A stretch of 64,000 nucleotides of DNA. Source: Prosthecodimorpha staleyi. Its GTDB lineage: Bacteria; Pseudomonadota; Alphaproteobacteria; Rhizobiales; Ancalomicrobiaceae. The stretch is from positions 361,769 to 425,768 of the forward strand of contig NZ_JAHHZF010000006.1 of NCBI RefSeq assembly GCF_018729455.1. The letters are read 5' to 3'. Positions 20,242 through 32,349 of this stretch are shown here, in pieces. Position numbers and translations under genes: made by a program. The notes beneath the pieces were generated by a model. It was not told the DNA's origin. It made no database searches and saw nothing but the letters and a program-made list of their open reading frames with translations. Numbering within the stretch: position 1 is the stretch's first letter; each line of letters opens with the position of its first letter.

Positions 20242-20265
20242 ATGATAGATACCATATGATAGATA
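20242..20265 (-). promoter_or_regulatory. Direct repeat upstream of vapB, candidate VapBC operator/internal promoter
   Basis: Two copies of ATGATAGATA (plus strand) start 14 bases apart, at 20242 and 20256, in the short gap between the hsdR stop and the vapB start. The AT-rich block stands out from its surroundings, and on the minus strand it contains TATCAT, which resembles a -10 box. VapB antitoxins usually bind repeats over their own promoter, so an internal, self-regulated promoter for vapBC-hsdS-DUF262-hsdM is inferred. Confidence 0.5.
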
Positions 20266-23004
20266 TCACGCCACCAGCACCTCGGTCAATTCATCGAGCA
20301 GCTTCGGCAGACGCAGGCCGAACATCGCCCGCGCGCGGAGGATGCCGCCGCGGGCGGCGAAGTCCGGCGCCTCCATCAGGTCCTCGGGCCGGATCTCGAT
20401 ATTGACGCTCAGGTGGTCGCGAATCGCCGTCAGCCAGGCCCGCTGCTCGTCGGTATAGCGGCGCCCGGCCTTCTCCTCCCGCCCCAGCCAGAGATTGAAG
20501 CGCCCGGCGACGAGGCCGGGCAGCGGTTCCAGGGCCTCGATCTGGCCGAGCGCATAGCGCGCCAGCATGACGATATCGGCCAGCGTGCCGGCCGGACTAC
20601 CGCGCACCGTGTCGGATGCGATGCGCCGGTAGGCGCGCCAGAGGTCGACCGGCTCCAGGAGCCAGGGCGGACGCTTCAGCGCCTCCTTCAGATCGTCCAC
20701 CGCCTCGTAGGTCAGCCGCCGCTGCGCATGGGGCAGCCGGTAGAGGATCTGCAGCGCGACGAGTTCGTCCCGCCGTTCTTCGAGAAAGCGCCGGAACCGC
20801 GCCACCGTGTCGGCCGCCTTGGTCGCGTCCCAGCCCGAGGAGACCACGGCATCGGTGGAGACCGTATCGATGCGGATGTCGGCTGCGGCCTTGACGTCCT
20901 TGAGCAGGCGCCGCAGGGCGGGGTCGTCGAAGGCCAGCGCCGCCGCATCCTTGGCGGCCTCGCGCGCCCGCCGCCGCACGGACTCCGGCGCGTCCTCCGG
21001 CACGCGCGTCGCCAAGGCATCCGGATCGATGGCATCGAGGAGGCGGGCGGCGAGGCCGGACAGATCGATCCCGCCGGCCGCCTTGGCGATGGCCGCACGG
21101 TCCCTGTCGCCGATGCGCCGGTCGAGCGCGGCCAGCCGCGCGGCGAGCGTGGCGAAGGCATCGTCGTCGCGCCGTCCGGCCGCGATATCGTCGATCAGCC
21201 GGTCGAAGGAAATGACGCGGTCGCGTTCCAGGGGCTGGGAGACGGTCTTGAGACTTTCCGACACGCCGACGGCATCGATCAGCACGAAGCGGGTCTTCGC
21301 CTCGGCGTCCGGCGTCACCTCGCGCAGCTTCTCGGCCGGGATGGTGCGCGCGCCGCGCCCCTTCATCTGCTCGAAATAGAGCTCCGACTTCACGTCACGC
21401 AGGAAGACGAGCACCTCGATCGGCTTCACGTCCGTGCCGGTGGCGATCATGTCCACGGTGACGGCGACGCGCGGATGGTAGTCGTTGCGGAAGGCGCGGA
21501 TCAGGGCTTCCGGGTCGGCGCCATCGGTGCGGTACGTGATCTTCTTCGCAAAGTCGTTGCCCTTGCCGAACACCTCGCGCACCAGACCGACGATCTCCTC
21601 GGCATGGTGGTCGTCCTTGGCGAAGATCAGCGTCTTGGGCACGTCCCGGCGCCCCGGAAAGAGCTCCGTGAACAACGAATCCCGGTAGGTCTCCAGCACG
21701 GTGCGGATCTGGTTCGGCACCAGCACGGAGCGGTCGAGCTGATCGGGCGTGTAGGAAAAATCCTCCGACAGAGTCTCGTAGCGTTCGGCCCGGGTCCGCT
21801 TGTCGCGCACCGGCAGGTCGTAGCCCGCCTTGACGGTCGCGCCGCGCTCGCCGATTTCCGTGCGGATGCGGAAGATGTCGAAGCCCACATTGACGCCGTC
21901 GACGACCGACCGCTCGTAGGGATATTGCGCCACGAGGTTCCGCCCGAAATAGCCGAGCGTGTGCAGGGACGGCGTGGCCGTGAGGCCGACCGTGAAGGCG
22001 TCGAAATAATCGAGCACCTGCCGCCAGGTGCCGTAGATCGAGCGGTGGCATTCGTCGGTGATCACGAGATCGAAGCTCTCGATCGGGATCGACGGGTTGT
22101 AGGCGACGAGCCGTTCGGTCTCTACGCCGGCGCCTTCGAAGGACGAGCCCTCCTCGTCCTCCTCCGCGAGGTCCCGGCCCGACAGCACCGAGAAGACCCG
22201 CTGGATGGTGGCAACGACGACCTGCGCCTGTCGATCCAGCCCGCCGGCGCCGAGCTTCTGGACGTTGTAGATTTCGGAGAAGGACCGCCCGGTCCCGGGC
22301 GGGCGAAAGGCGAGATATTCGTCGCGCGTCTGGCGCACGAGATTGGCGCGGTCGGCCAGGAACAGGATGCGCCGGAAGCCGGCATGGGCGAGCAGACGGT
22401 AGCTCAGCGTGCAGGCCGTGAAGGTCTTGCCGGCACCCGTCGCCATCTGCACCAGGGCGCGCGGGTGGTTGGCCGCCATCGAGGCTTCGAGGGCCGCCAC
22501 CGCATCGATCTGGCAGGTGCGCAGGCCGTCGCGATCGACCGGCGGCATCGCGCCCAGCCGAGTGCGGATCGTCTCGGGCTCCCTGAGCAGGCGTTCCAGG
22601 GTTTCAGGACGGTGAAAGGCGAAGATGCGTCGCGACACCGGATCGGGATCGGCGTGATCGCGGAACAAGAGTTCGGTGCCCGAAGCGACATATTCGAAGC
22701 GGACCTGGCCCGCCTCGCGCACCAGGTGTTTCGGCACGTCGGCGATATAGCGCGCGGCCTGCTCCGAGAAGCCGGACAGCGTCGTGCCTTCGGGCTTCGC
22801 CTCGATCACCCCGCAGAGCCTTCGGCCGACGAACAGGCCATAGTCCACCGGCCCGGAACCCGTCTGGAATTCGCGCACCGCCACGCCGAGACCCGCGCCG
22901 AGATTCATCTCGGCCTTGGACTGGATCGACCATCCGCACGCGCCGAGCTGCCGGTCGATCAACGACCGGGCCCTGTCCTCGGGATGGAAGGCGGATGCGC
23001 TCAT
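20266..23004 (-). CDS. hsdR: Type I restriction enzyme, endonuclease/translocase subunit
   Basis: The product is 912 residues, similar to EcoEI-type HsdR. The N-terminal nuclease has Asp54 (GPVDYGLFVG) and Glu68-x-Lys70 (CGVIEAKPEG), the PD-(D/E)xK pattern. The motor has Walker A ATGAGKT at 188-194, the DEAD-like box DECH at 317-320 and SAT-like GLTATP soon after. A second RecA-like domain (KTLIFAKDDHHAEEIV, then MIATGTDVKPIEVLVFLR) and a C-terminal HsdS/HsdM-binding region follow. It is the first gene of the operon, with no strong ribosome site visible. Confidence 0.95.
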   Translation of the reverse strand: MSASAFHPEDRARSLIDRQLGACGWSIQSKAEMNLGAGLGVAVREFQTGSGPVDYGLFVGRRLCGVIEAKPEGTTLSGFSEQAARYIADVPKHLVREAGQVRFEYVASGTELLFRDHADPDPVSRRIFAFHRPETLERLLREPETIRTRLGAMPPVDRDGLRTCQIDAVAALEASMAANHPRALVQMATGAGKTFTACTLSYRLLAHAGFRRILFLADRANLVRQTRDEYLAFRPPGTGRSFSEIYNVQKLGAGGLDRQAQVVVATIQRVFSVLSGRDLAEEDEEGSSFEGAGVETERLVAYNPSIPIESFDLVITDECHRSIYGTWRQVLDYFDAFTVGLTATPSLHTLGYFGRNLVAQYPYERSVVDGVNVGFDIFRIRTEIGERGATVKAGYDLPVRDKRTRAERYETLSEDFSYTPDQLDRSVLVPNQIRTVLETYRDSLFTELFPGRRDVPKTLIFAKDDHHAEEIVGLVREVFGKGNDFAKKITYRTDGADPEALIRAFRNDYHPRVAVTVDMIATGTDVKPIEVLVFLRDVKSELYFEQMKGRGARTIPAEKLREVTPDAEAKTRFVLIDAVGVSESLKTVSQPLERDRVISFDRLIDDIAAGRRDDDAFATLAARLAALDRRIGDRDRAAIAKAAGGIDLSGLAARLLDAIDPDALATRVPEDAPESVRRRAREAAKDAAALAFDDPALRRLLKDVKAAADIRIDTVSTDAVVSSGWDATKAADTVARFRRFLEERRDELVALQILYRLPHAQRRLTYEAVDDLKEALKRPPWLLEPVDLWRAYRRIASDTVRGSPAGTLADIVMLARYALGQIEALEPLPGLVAGRFNLWLGREEKAGRRYTDEQRAWLTAIRDHLSVNIEIRPEDLMEAPDFAARGGILRARAMFGLRLPKLLDELTEVLVA

Positions 23005-23683
23005 TCGGCGACAATACGCGGGAAGTCCGGAGATTGTGAAGGGACACTACCTGCGGGCAGCAGTTGAGAGACGGCGGAATACTGGGGAATCGGTGAGGCT
23101 TGGCGCTACAGACCGGACCTGATCCAACGCATCCGTGAGGTCGTCAGGAACAACGGCTCCTTCGGACGTCCGACGGTAAGCTGCAGCAGTTTCAGGAGTG
23201 CGCTCGCCTTTGTTTTGTCGTTGATTTTCATAAGCATCTTTGCTTCGTCATCATCGCCATAAAGGCCGTAGTTGACCATCAACCGGCATTCGAAAGGGAC
23301 CAGAAAGCGCGCAATCGTGTCGACGGCCTCCGCGAATGCCTCACCGTAAGCTACCGGAAGATCAGCAAGCGCGGCGCTGACCCCAGGCGTTGCCAGTGAC
23401 CGTTCCTGCGGCCGCTGTCATCTCGGCAGTCGATGCACGGCTAGTCCGTCGACGGCTTCCCAGCCTCGCGGACGGCACAGTTCCATCATTGGAGATCGCC
23501 GCAGCCACCGAGCTGTTCGATCGATGGAGATGCGCATCCCCGGCGGCTTCCCTGCCCGGAGAGCGATCCACATCGCTCAACCCAATTCGGCTAGCGTGCA
23601 GACCCGGTGCTTACCTGAAGGCCAGGTCATGGCACGCCATGCACCCATGCAAACGAAAATATGAGTATTTTGAATAGTTTATA
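23005..23683. other. Gap between hsdR and tRNA-His
   Basis: This 679-base stretch must contain the hsdR promoter. It holds a truncated coding remnant (next entry), and otherwise no gene I can support. The part nearest the tRNA, from about 23640, is AT-rich. No integrase gene and no copy of the tRNA 3' end were found in it by eye. Confidence 0.5.
23106..23417 (-). pseudogene. C-terminal remnant of an unidentified protein
   Basis: One minus-strand frame is open from 23417 to a TAG at 23106-23108 and reads like a real, fairly acidic and Lys-rich protein tail: LADLPVAYGEAFAEAV, then FECRLMVNYGLYGDDDEAK, then KTKASALLKLLQLTVGR. It has no start codon before its middle and is preceded in frame by a TGA at 23418-23420. 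Base composition is less GC-rich than the flanks. I do not know the family. It is best read as a broken gene next to the defence operon. Confidence 0.5.
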
Positions 23684-23760
23684 TGGTACGGCTGGCTGGA
23701 CTCGAACCAGCGACCTTCGGAGCCACAATCCGACGCTCTAACCAACTGAGCTACAGCCGC
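23684..23760 (-). tRNA. tRNA-His (GTG anticodon)
   Basis: The cloverleaf reads on the minus strand: acceptor GCGGCTG with CAGCCGT, D-stem GCTC/GAGC, anticodon stem TCGGA/TCCGA around loop TTGTGGC (anticodon GTG), and a T-arm GCTGG-TTCGAGT-CCAGC. CCA is encoded. The discriminator is A73 instead of the C73 found in most bacteria. Alphaproteobacteria are known for this unusual tRNA-His, which does not need G-1. The 3' end faces the hsd region. Confidence 0.95.
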
Positions 23761-24268
23761 CCAAGGGCGCGATCCTGATAGGCGCAATCGGGCGGCTTGG
23801 CAAGGGGCTTGCGACTGCGTTCTGGGGGCGGGGGGACTCGTGCTTCGGTCGGCCGAAGTGGCGGATGGCGGGAACGGCGACGCTCGGCGTGCGGGGCGGC
23901 GCCGGCCGGCCGGGCCGGAGGCCCGGAGGATTTCCACAGGTCTTTGCCGGTGCGTCCCTTGCGATCCCGCCGGCTGCGGGCAGGCATCCGGCGGATGGCG
24001 GGCCTGCAGAAGCGCGCGGGACTACGGGCGGCCGCGCGGCACAGCGATTTCCGGCCCGGCGCAGTCCGCGGTCGACCGGGACAGCCGCCATAACCGGCGC
24101 ACCGCTCCGGTGCCCGCGCGCGCCGGCGGCAGCGGGGCATATCGGTTCCGGGGCTGCCGCGCCGCCCGCAGCCCCGCAGCCCCGCAGCCGGCGGATCGCC
24201 GGATCCGGCCCGCCCGTCGGGCGCTGGTCGCCGTTCCGATTCGCGCGGCGCCCTCGCCCGGCGGACGA
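23761..24268. other. GC-rich gap with no supported gene
   Basis: This 508-base stretch lies between the tRNA-His and the phasin gene. It is extremely GC-rich, and frames are open on both strands for that reason alone. None has a recognisable motif or a good ribosome site. Confidence 0.4.
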
Positions 24269-24658
24269 TCAGCGCTCGGTGCTGCGGCCGGCGAATTCGG
24301 AGGCGGTGCGGGCGCCGGCATCGCTCAGGACGCGCGCCTGCTCGCCGAGATTGGCCATCTGGCGCTTCAGGAACTCGCTCTGCAGCGTCATGATCTCCTG
24401 CAGGTCGCGCGCGCCGACGAGACGCTGGGCGTGCGTGAAGGCGCTGGAGACATTCTCTTCCGCCAGTTCGAGAATCTTGCGGTTCAGATCAAGCGCGCCG
24501 CTCTGCGCGTCGGAGGACGTCGCCTCCAGCTTGGAAACCGCAGCGCGCGTCGCCGCCACATAGTCGTCGAAGGCCTTGCGGGCCTGATCGACGCTGTCCT
24601 GGGTCAGGCTGCGCAATTGCTCCGGCACCTCAAAAGGTTTCTGTTTGTCTTGCGCCAT
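24269..24658 (-). CDS. Phasin family protein
   Basis: The product is 129 residues, all helical and without cysteines. The pattern fits the phasin_2 family: VPEQLRSLTQDSVDQARKAFDDY near the N-terminus, followed by LNRKILELAEENVSSAFTHAQRLV and ELKRQ-like FLKRQMANLGEQARVLSD. Phasins coat polyhydroxyalkanoate granules, though many alphaproteobacterial members have other or unknown roles. No PHA synthase gene is in the window. It is divergent from the large kinase gene. Confidence 0.85.
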   Translation of the reverse strand: MAQDKQKPFEVPEQLRSLTQDSVDQARKAFDDYVAATRAAVSKLEATSSDAQSGALDLNRKILELAEENVSSAFTHAQRLVGARDLQEIMTLQSEFLKRQMANLGEQARVLSDAGARTASEFAGRSTER

Positions 24659-24848
24659 GGCTCTTGTCCCGCAGGTGATGTTGCCTTAGGCCCGGATCAT
24701 CGAAGTGAGGATTCGCCCCGGCCGGGCGATTGTGTCTCCGCTGGCGCCGCGCTTCAAGCCGCCAGCCGAACCCCCGCCGTTAACCTTGACGGGCAGAACC
24801 TGTCGATAGCCGGCGGCACTTGTGGACCGCGTTGAGGCTTTCTTTATA

Positions 24849-24863
24849 TTAATGGGCAGTTAA
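24849..24863 (+). promoter_or_regulatory. CtrA box, perfect TTAA-N7-TTAA
   Basis: The sequence TTAATGGGCAGTTAA at this position is an exact match to the CtrA consensus TTAA-N7-TTAA. It ends 18 bases before the GTG start of the PdhS-like kinase gene. A possible sigma70 promoter (TTGTGG at 24820, 17-base spacer, TTTATA at 24843) places the box over the start-site region, a position that usually goes with repression. Control of the kinase gene by the cell-cycle regulator CtrA is inferred from the motif. Confidence 0.7.
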
Positions 24864-24881
24864 CAGGCCGGAACCGGGACG

Positions 24882-29032
<4,151 letters not shown>

Positions 29033-29036
<4 letters not shown>

Positions 29037-29105
29037 TGGTGCGATCGAGACGGATGGTTCCCATCCGTCCCGTGAATCCGAACCACCAACTCCCTGATTG
29101 CGTGG
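29033..29105. repeat. Dispersed intergenic repeat, copy 1, overlapping the pdhS stop
   Basis: This 73-base element begins CTAGTGGT and ends GATTGCGTGG. It aligns without gaps to 61669-61741, with about 60 of 73 identical positions counted by eye. It contains a perfect 9-bp hairpin, GACGGATGG-TTC-CCATCCGTC (29049-29069). The TAG that ends the kinase gene is part of the element. It may act as a 3' stem-loop for both neighbouring transcripts. Confidence 0.8.
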
Positions 29106-29113
29106 TCAAAGGC

Positions 29114-29824
29114 TCAGTTCGTATAGGGCTTGGCGGCGATGTAGGTGCCGTCGACGCTGCCGACCGCGCCGCAATAGGGCGGCGTGCCCTCGAAACCGGC
29201 GGGCTTTTCGGCGGTGATGCGGATCGACTGGCCGTCGCGAACGACGCGCAGCGTCCAGCCCTCGTAGTCGCTGGAGCCGGGCGCCTCGGCGACCACCATC
29301 TGGGCGCCGTCGAGCCGGCCGATGCCCTCGAACTGGCAGATCCAGCGGCCGATCGCGCCGTCGCTGGCCGTGACCGCGACGCTGAGGCCCTTGGGCGAGG
29401 CCTCGACCGTCGCCGTGCCGCCGACATTGGCCCAGGTGCCGACGAAGCCGGCGCGCGGGGCCGCGTCATAGGCATCGAGCTGGACCACCCGGCTCTCCAG
29501 GAAGCCGGCCATGTCGAAATCCTCGAACTCGAAGGCCCAGTCGCGCAGCTGCATGGCCGTCTGCTGATCCTCGCGGATCAGGCGGCCGGTGGCGGCGTCG
29601 AAGCGCTTCAGCGCCGCCCCATAGGCGGCCGCCATCTTGCGGTCGAGCGCGCCGAGATTGCGGTCGGCGCAGATCGCCTTTTCGACCGCAGTCTTCGCCT
29701 TGGTGCAGTCGAAAGAGGCCTGCGCCTCCGCCGGCTGGGGCGAGGCGGCCAGAATGGCGGCAGCCAGCGTCAGGCCCGGCAGCGTCCGGATCGGCGGCAT
29801 GATGGCGAGTTCGGCGCGCGGCAT
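29114..29824 (-). CDS. Secreted protein with N-terminal LprI-like domain
   Basis: The product is 236 residues. A signal peptide (LPGLTLAAAILAASPQPAEAQA) is followed by SFDCTKAKTAVEKAICADRNLGALD, the Cys-containing LprI/DUF1311 signature. The C-terminal half (from about residue 115) is a separate beta-rich domain with two cysteines that I do not recognise. The start at 29824 has a GGGAG upstream; ATG at 29800 is an alternative. It is the third LprI-like protein in the window. It converges on the kinase gene and stops 77 bases from it. Confidence 0.78.
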   Translation of the reverse strand: MPRAELAIMPPIRTLPGLTLAAAILAASPQPAEAQASFDCTKAKTAVEKAICADRNLGALDRKMAAAYGAALKRFDAATGRLIREDQQTAMQLRDWAFEFEDFDMAGFLESRVVQLDAYDAAPRAGFVGTWANVGGTATVEASPKGLSVAVTASDGAIGRWICQFEGIGRLDGAQMVVAEAPGSSDYEGWTLRVVRDGQSIRITAEKPAGFEGTPPYCGAVGSVDGTYIAAKPYTN

Positions 29825-30051
29825 GGTGACACTCCCGGGACGCCGCTTCCGGACCACATCCGGCCGGGCATCCCCCCTCCTCGACGATGAACGATCCCGG
29901 CGACGGCCGGACGACGGCCGTCCGGCTGCCGATCCCCGTTCCGGTTGCGTTGAATCTGCACCCGAAACGAACGATTCGATCATCACTTTTGATTGGACCG
30001 AATGACGGCGGCGGGCAAGCGTGTCGGACCGCGCCAGAAGGACCGTGCCGC

Positions 30052-31023
30052 ATGCTGACGATCGCCGATTTCGAAGCCGCCGCGGAGGTGGTCTACCGCC
30101 GCCTCGCCCCGACGCCGCAAATGGCCTGGCCGCTCCTGGAGGCGGCCATCGGCGCGCCGGTCTGGGTGAAACACGAGAACCACCTGATGACGGGCGCCTT
30201 CAAGGCGCGCGGCGGGCTCGTCTATGTCGACCGGCTGCTGCGCGAGCGGCCCCAGGTCAGCGGCGTCGTTTCGGCGACGCGCGGCAATCACGGGCAGTCG
30301 ATCGCCCATGCGGTGCGCGGTACCGGGCTCGGCTGCGCCATCGTGGTGCCGCTCGGCAATTCGGTCGAGAAGAACGCCGCCATGCGGGCCTTCGGCGCCG
30401 AACTGATCGAACATGGCCGGGATTTCGACGAGGCGCGCGAGCGGGCCGCCGCGATCGCCGCCGAGCGCGGCTGGGAGATGGTGCCCTCCTTCCACCGGGA
30501 TCTGGTCGCCGGCGTCGGCACCTATGCGATCGAGCTGTTCCGGGGGGTGCCCGATCTCGACCGGGTCTATGTGCCGATCGGGCTCGGCTCGGGCATCTGC
30601 GGGCTGATCGCGGCGCGCGATGCGCTCGGCCTGACGACGGAGATCGTCGGCGTCGTGTCGGAGAATGCCGTCTGCTATCGGCTCTCGCTCGAGGCCGGAC
30701 GGCCGGTCTCGACCAACACGGCCGTCACCTTCGCCGACGGCATGGCGGTGCGGGTGCCCTCCCCGGAGGCCTTCGCCATCATCAAGGCCGGCGCCGCCGG
30801 CATCGTCACCGTCTCGGATGCGGCCGTCGCCGAGGCCATGCGGCTCCTCTATGCGACGACACACAACATCGCCGAGGGCGCCGGGGCGGCGGCGCTGGCG
30901 GCGCTGATGGCCGATCGCGAGAGGCTCGGCGGTCGGCGGACGGCGGTGATTCTGTCCGGCGGCAATGTCGACCGGCCCTGGTATCGCACGGTTCTCGACG
31001 GCGGCACGCCGCTACCGGGGTGA
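30052..31023 (+). CDS. PLP-dependent threonine/serine dehydratase family protein
   Basis: The product is 323 residues, the size of catabolic threonine dehydratases and serine racemases without an ACT domain. The PLP lysine is Lys51 in LMTGAFKARGG. ATRGNHGQSIAHA is the Asn loop that grips the cofactor carboxylate, and GLGSGICGL is the phosphate-binding glycine loop. It probably deaminates threonine, serine or a related 3-hydroxy amino acid. Because of the short length and lack of a regulatory domain, biosynthetic IlvA is unlikely. The exact substrate is open. Confidence 0.85.
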   Translation: MLTIADFEAAAEVVYRRLAPTPQMAWPLLEAAIGAPVWVKHENHLMTGAFKARGGLVYVDRLLRERPQVSGVVSATRGNHGQSIAHAVRGTGLGCAIVVPLGNSVEKNAAMRAFGAELIEHGRDFDEARERAAAIAAERGWEMVPSFHRDLVAGVGTYAIELFRGVPDLDRVYVPIGLGSGICGLIAARDALGLTTEIVGVVSENAVCYRLSLEAGRPVSTNTAVTFADGMAVRVPSPEAFAIIKAGAAGIVTVSDAAVAEAMRLLYATTHNIAEGAGAAALAALMADRERLGGRRTAVILSGGNVDRPWYRTVLDGGTPLPG

Positions 31024-31055
31024 CGGCGGAAACATCCGGAAAACTCCCAGGCTAC

Positions 31056-31071
31056 TTTTTAATTATTCTAA
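31056..31071. promoter_or_regulatory. AT-rich Irr/ICE-like site upstream of the iron-binding protein gene
   Basis: The sequence TTTTTAATTATTCTAA keeps the right half (ATTCTAA) and part of the left half of the Rhizobiales iron-control element recognised by Irr. It lies 28 bases upstream of a possible promoter (TTGACA at 31099, 17-base spacer, CTACGG at 31122). Iron control of the downstream transporter genes is therefore plausible. It is only a partial palindrome, and the AT tract could have other roles. Confidence 0.4.
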
Positions 31072-31098
31072 CTCATTGAGAAATCACTCGAATTCGGT

Positions 31099-31127
31099 TT
31101 GACATCGACAAAACCCCGTGCCTACGG
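31099..31127 (+). promoter_or_regulatory. Candidate sigma70 promoter of the iron ABC transporter genes
   Basis: A consensus TTGACA (31099-31104) and CTACGG (31122-31127) are separated by 17 bases, about 75 bases upstream of the ATG at 31201. The -35 box is perfect and the -10 is weak, which is common in alphaproteobacteria. Confidence 0.45.
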
Positions 31128-31200
31128 TGCCGGCAGAGCGGACCTGACGCTCAACCCGGAACGCAGGGCCTTGCCCCCTGATGGAACGAGGAGTTTGACG

Positions 31201-32238
31201 ATGTCTTGCAATTGGGTCCCCCGGCTGGGTGTCGGATTTGCCATGGTGGTCGCGACCGCCGGCGCCGCTGCGGCTGCCGAGGTCAACGTCTATACCTACC
31301 GCGAACAGCCGCTGATCCAGCCGATCTTCGACCAGTTCACGAAGGAGACCGGCATCCGCGTGAATGTGGTGTTCTCCAACAAGGGGTTGGAGGAGCGCAT
31401 CCGCGCCGAGGGCGCCGCCAGCCCTGCCGACCTGTTCATCGCCGTCGACGCCGCCATCCTGGAGAAGGCCAAGGCGATGGGCATCGGCCAGCCGATCAAA
31501 TCGGCGGCGGTCGACAAGGCCGTGCCGGCGCAGTTCCGCGACCATGACGGCACCTGGGTCGGCCTGACCTACCGCGCCCGCATCTTCTACGTCTCCAAGG
31601 AGCGCGTGAAGGACACCAGCCTGACCTATGCGGACCTGGCCGACCCGAAGTGGAAGGGCAAGCTCTGCGTCCGCTCCGGCCAGCATCCCTACAATATCGC
31701 CCTGATCGCCTCGATGATCACCCATCTCGGCCCGGACAAGACCGAGGCCTGGCTGAAGGGCTTCAAGCAGAATCTGGCAGCGAAGCCGTCCGGCAACGAC
31801 CGCAGCCAAGTCAAGGCGGTCTATTCGGGCGAGTGCGACATCGGCGTCGGCAACACCTACTATTACGGGCTGATGGCGACCAACGAGAAGGAGCCCGAGC
31901 AGAAGGAATGGGCCAAGTCGGTGCGCGTGGTCATGCCGACTTTCGCCAGCGGCGGCAGCCATGTGAACATTTCCGGCGCGCTGCTCGCCAAGAACGCGCC
32001 CAACCGCGACGCCGCCCTGAAGCTGGTCGAGTTCATGGTCGGCGGCGAGGCGCAGAAGCTCTATGCCGAGCTGAACTTCGAGTATCCGGTCGTGGCCGGC
32101 GTCGCGCCGACGCCGCTGATCGCCGATCTCGGCAAGCTGGAGGCCGACAAGGCGAGCTTCGCGGAGATCGCCAAGAACCGCACCAAGGCCAGCGAGCTGG
32201 TCGACAAGGTCGGCTTCGACGACGGCCCGGGCAGCTGA
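31201..32238 (+). CDS. fbpA: Ferric iron ABC transporter, periplasmic binding protein (FbpA/FutA type)
   Basis: The product is 345 residues with a signal peptide ending in AGAAAAAE. The mature start VNVYTYREQPLIQPIFDQF and the tyrosine cluster NTYYYGLM near residue 218 match FutA/FbpA proteins, which bind Fe3+ through adjacent tyrosines. It would capture ferric iron in the periplasm and pass it to the permease encoded 111 bases downstream. SD-like GAGG is present (ACGAGGAGTTTGACG before the ATG). Confidence 0.9.
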   Translation: MSCNWVPRLGVGFAMVVATAGAAAAAEVNVYTYREQPLIQPIFDQFTKETGIRVNVVFSNKGLEERIRAEGAASPADLFIAVDAAILEKAKAMGIGQPIKSAAVDKAVPAQFRDHDGTWVGLTYRARIFYVSKERVKDTSLTYADLADPKWKGKLCVRSGQHPYNIALIASMITHLGPDKTEAWLKGFKQNLAAKPSGNDRSQVKAVYSGECDIGVGNTYYYGLMATNEKEPEQKEWAKSVRVVMPTFASGGSHVNISGALLAKNAPNRDAALKLVEFMVGGEAQKLYAELNFEYPVVAGVAPTPLIADLGKLEADKASFAEIAKNRTKASELVDKVGFDDGPGS

Positions 32239-32349
32239 TCCGGCGGCTTCCGGCAGAATCCCGGCGGCTCGGCAATGGCCCCGACTGGACTTGGGTCGCG
32301 ATCCCCGGCAGGACAGCATGATGATGCCCTGCCGAAACGCGATCGCCCC

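Noticed and set aside
23684..23760. Integration of the hsd region as a classic tRNA-borne island with attL/attR
   Set aside because: No integrase gene and no second copy of the tRNA 3' end were found by eye, so only the orientation argument remains.
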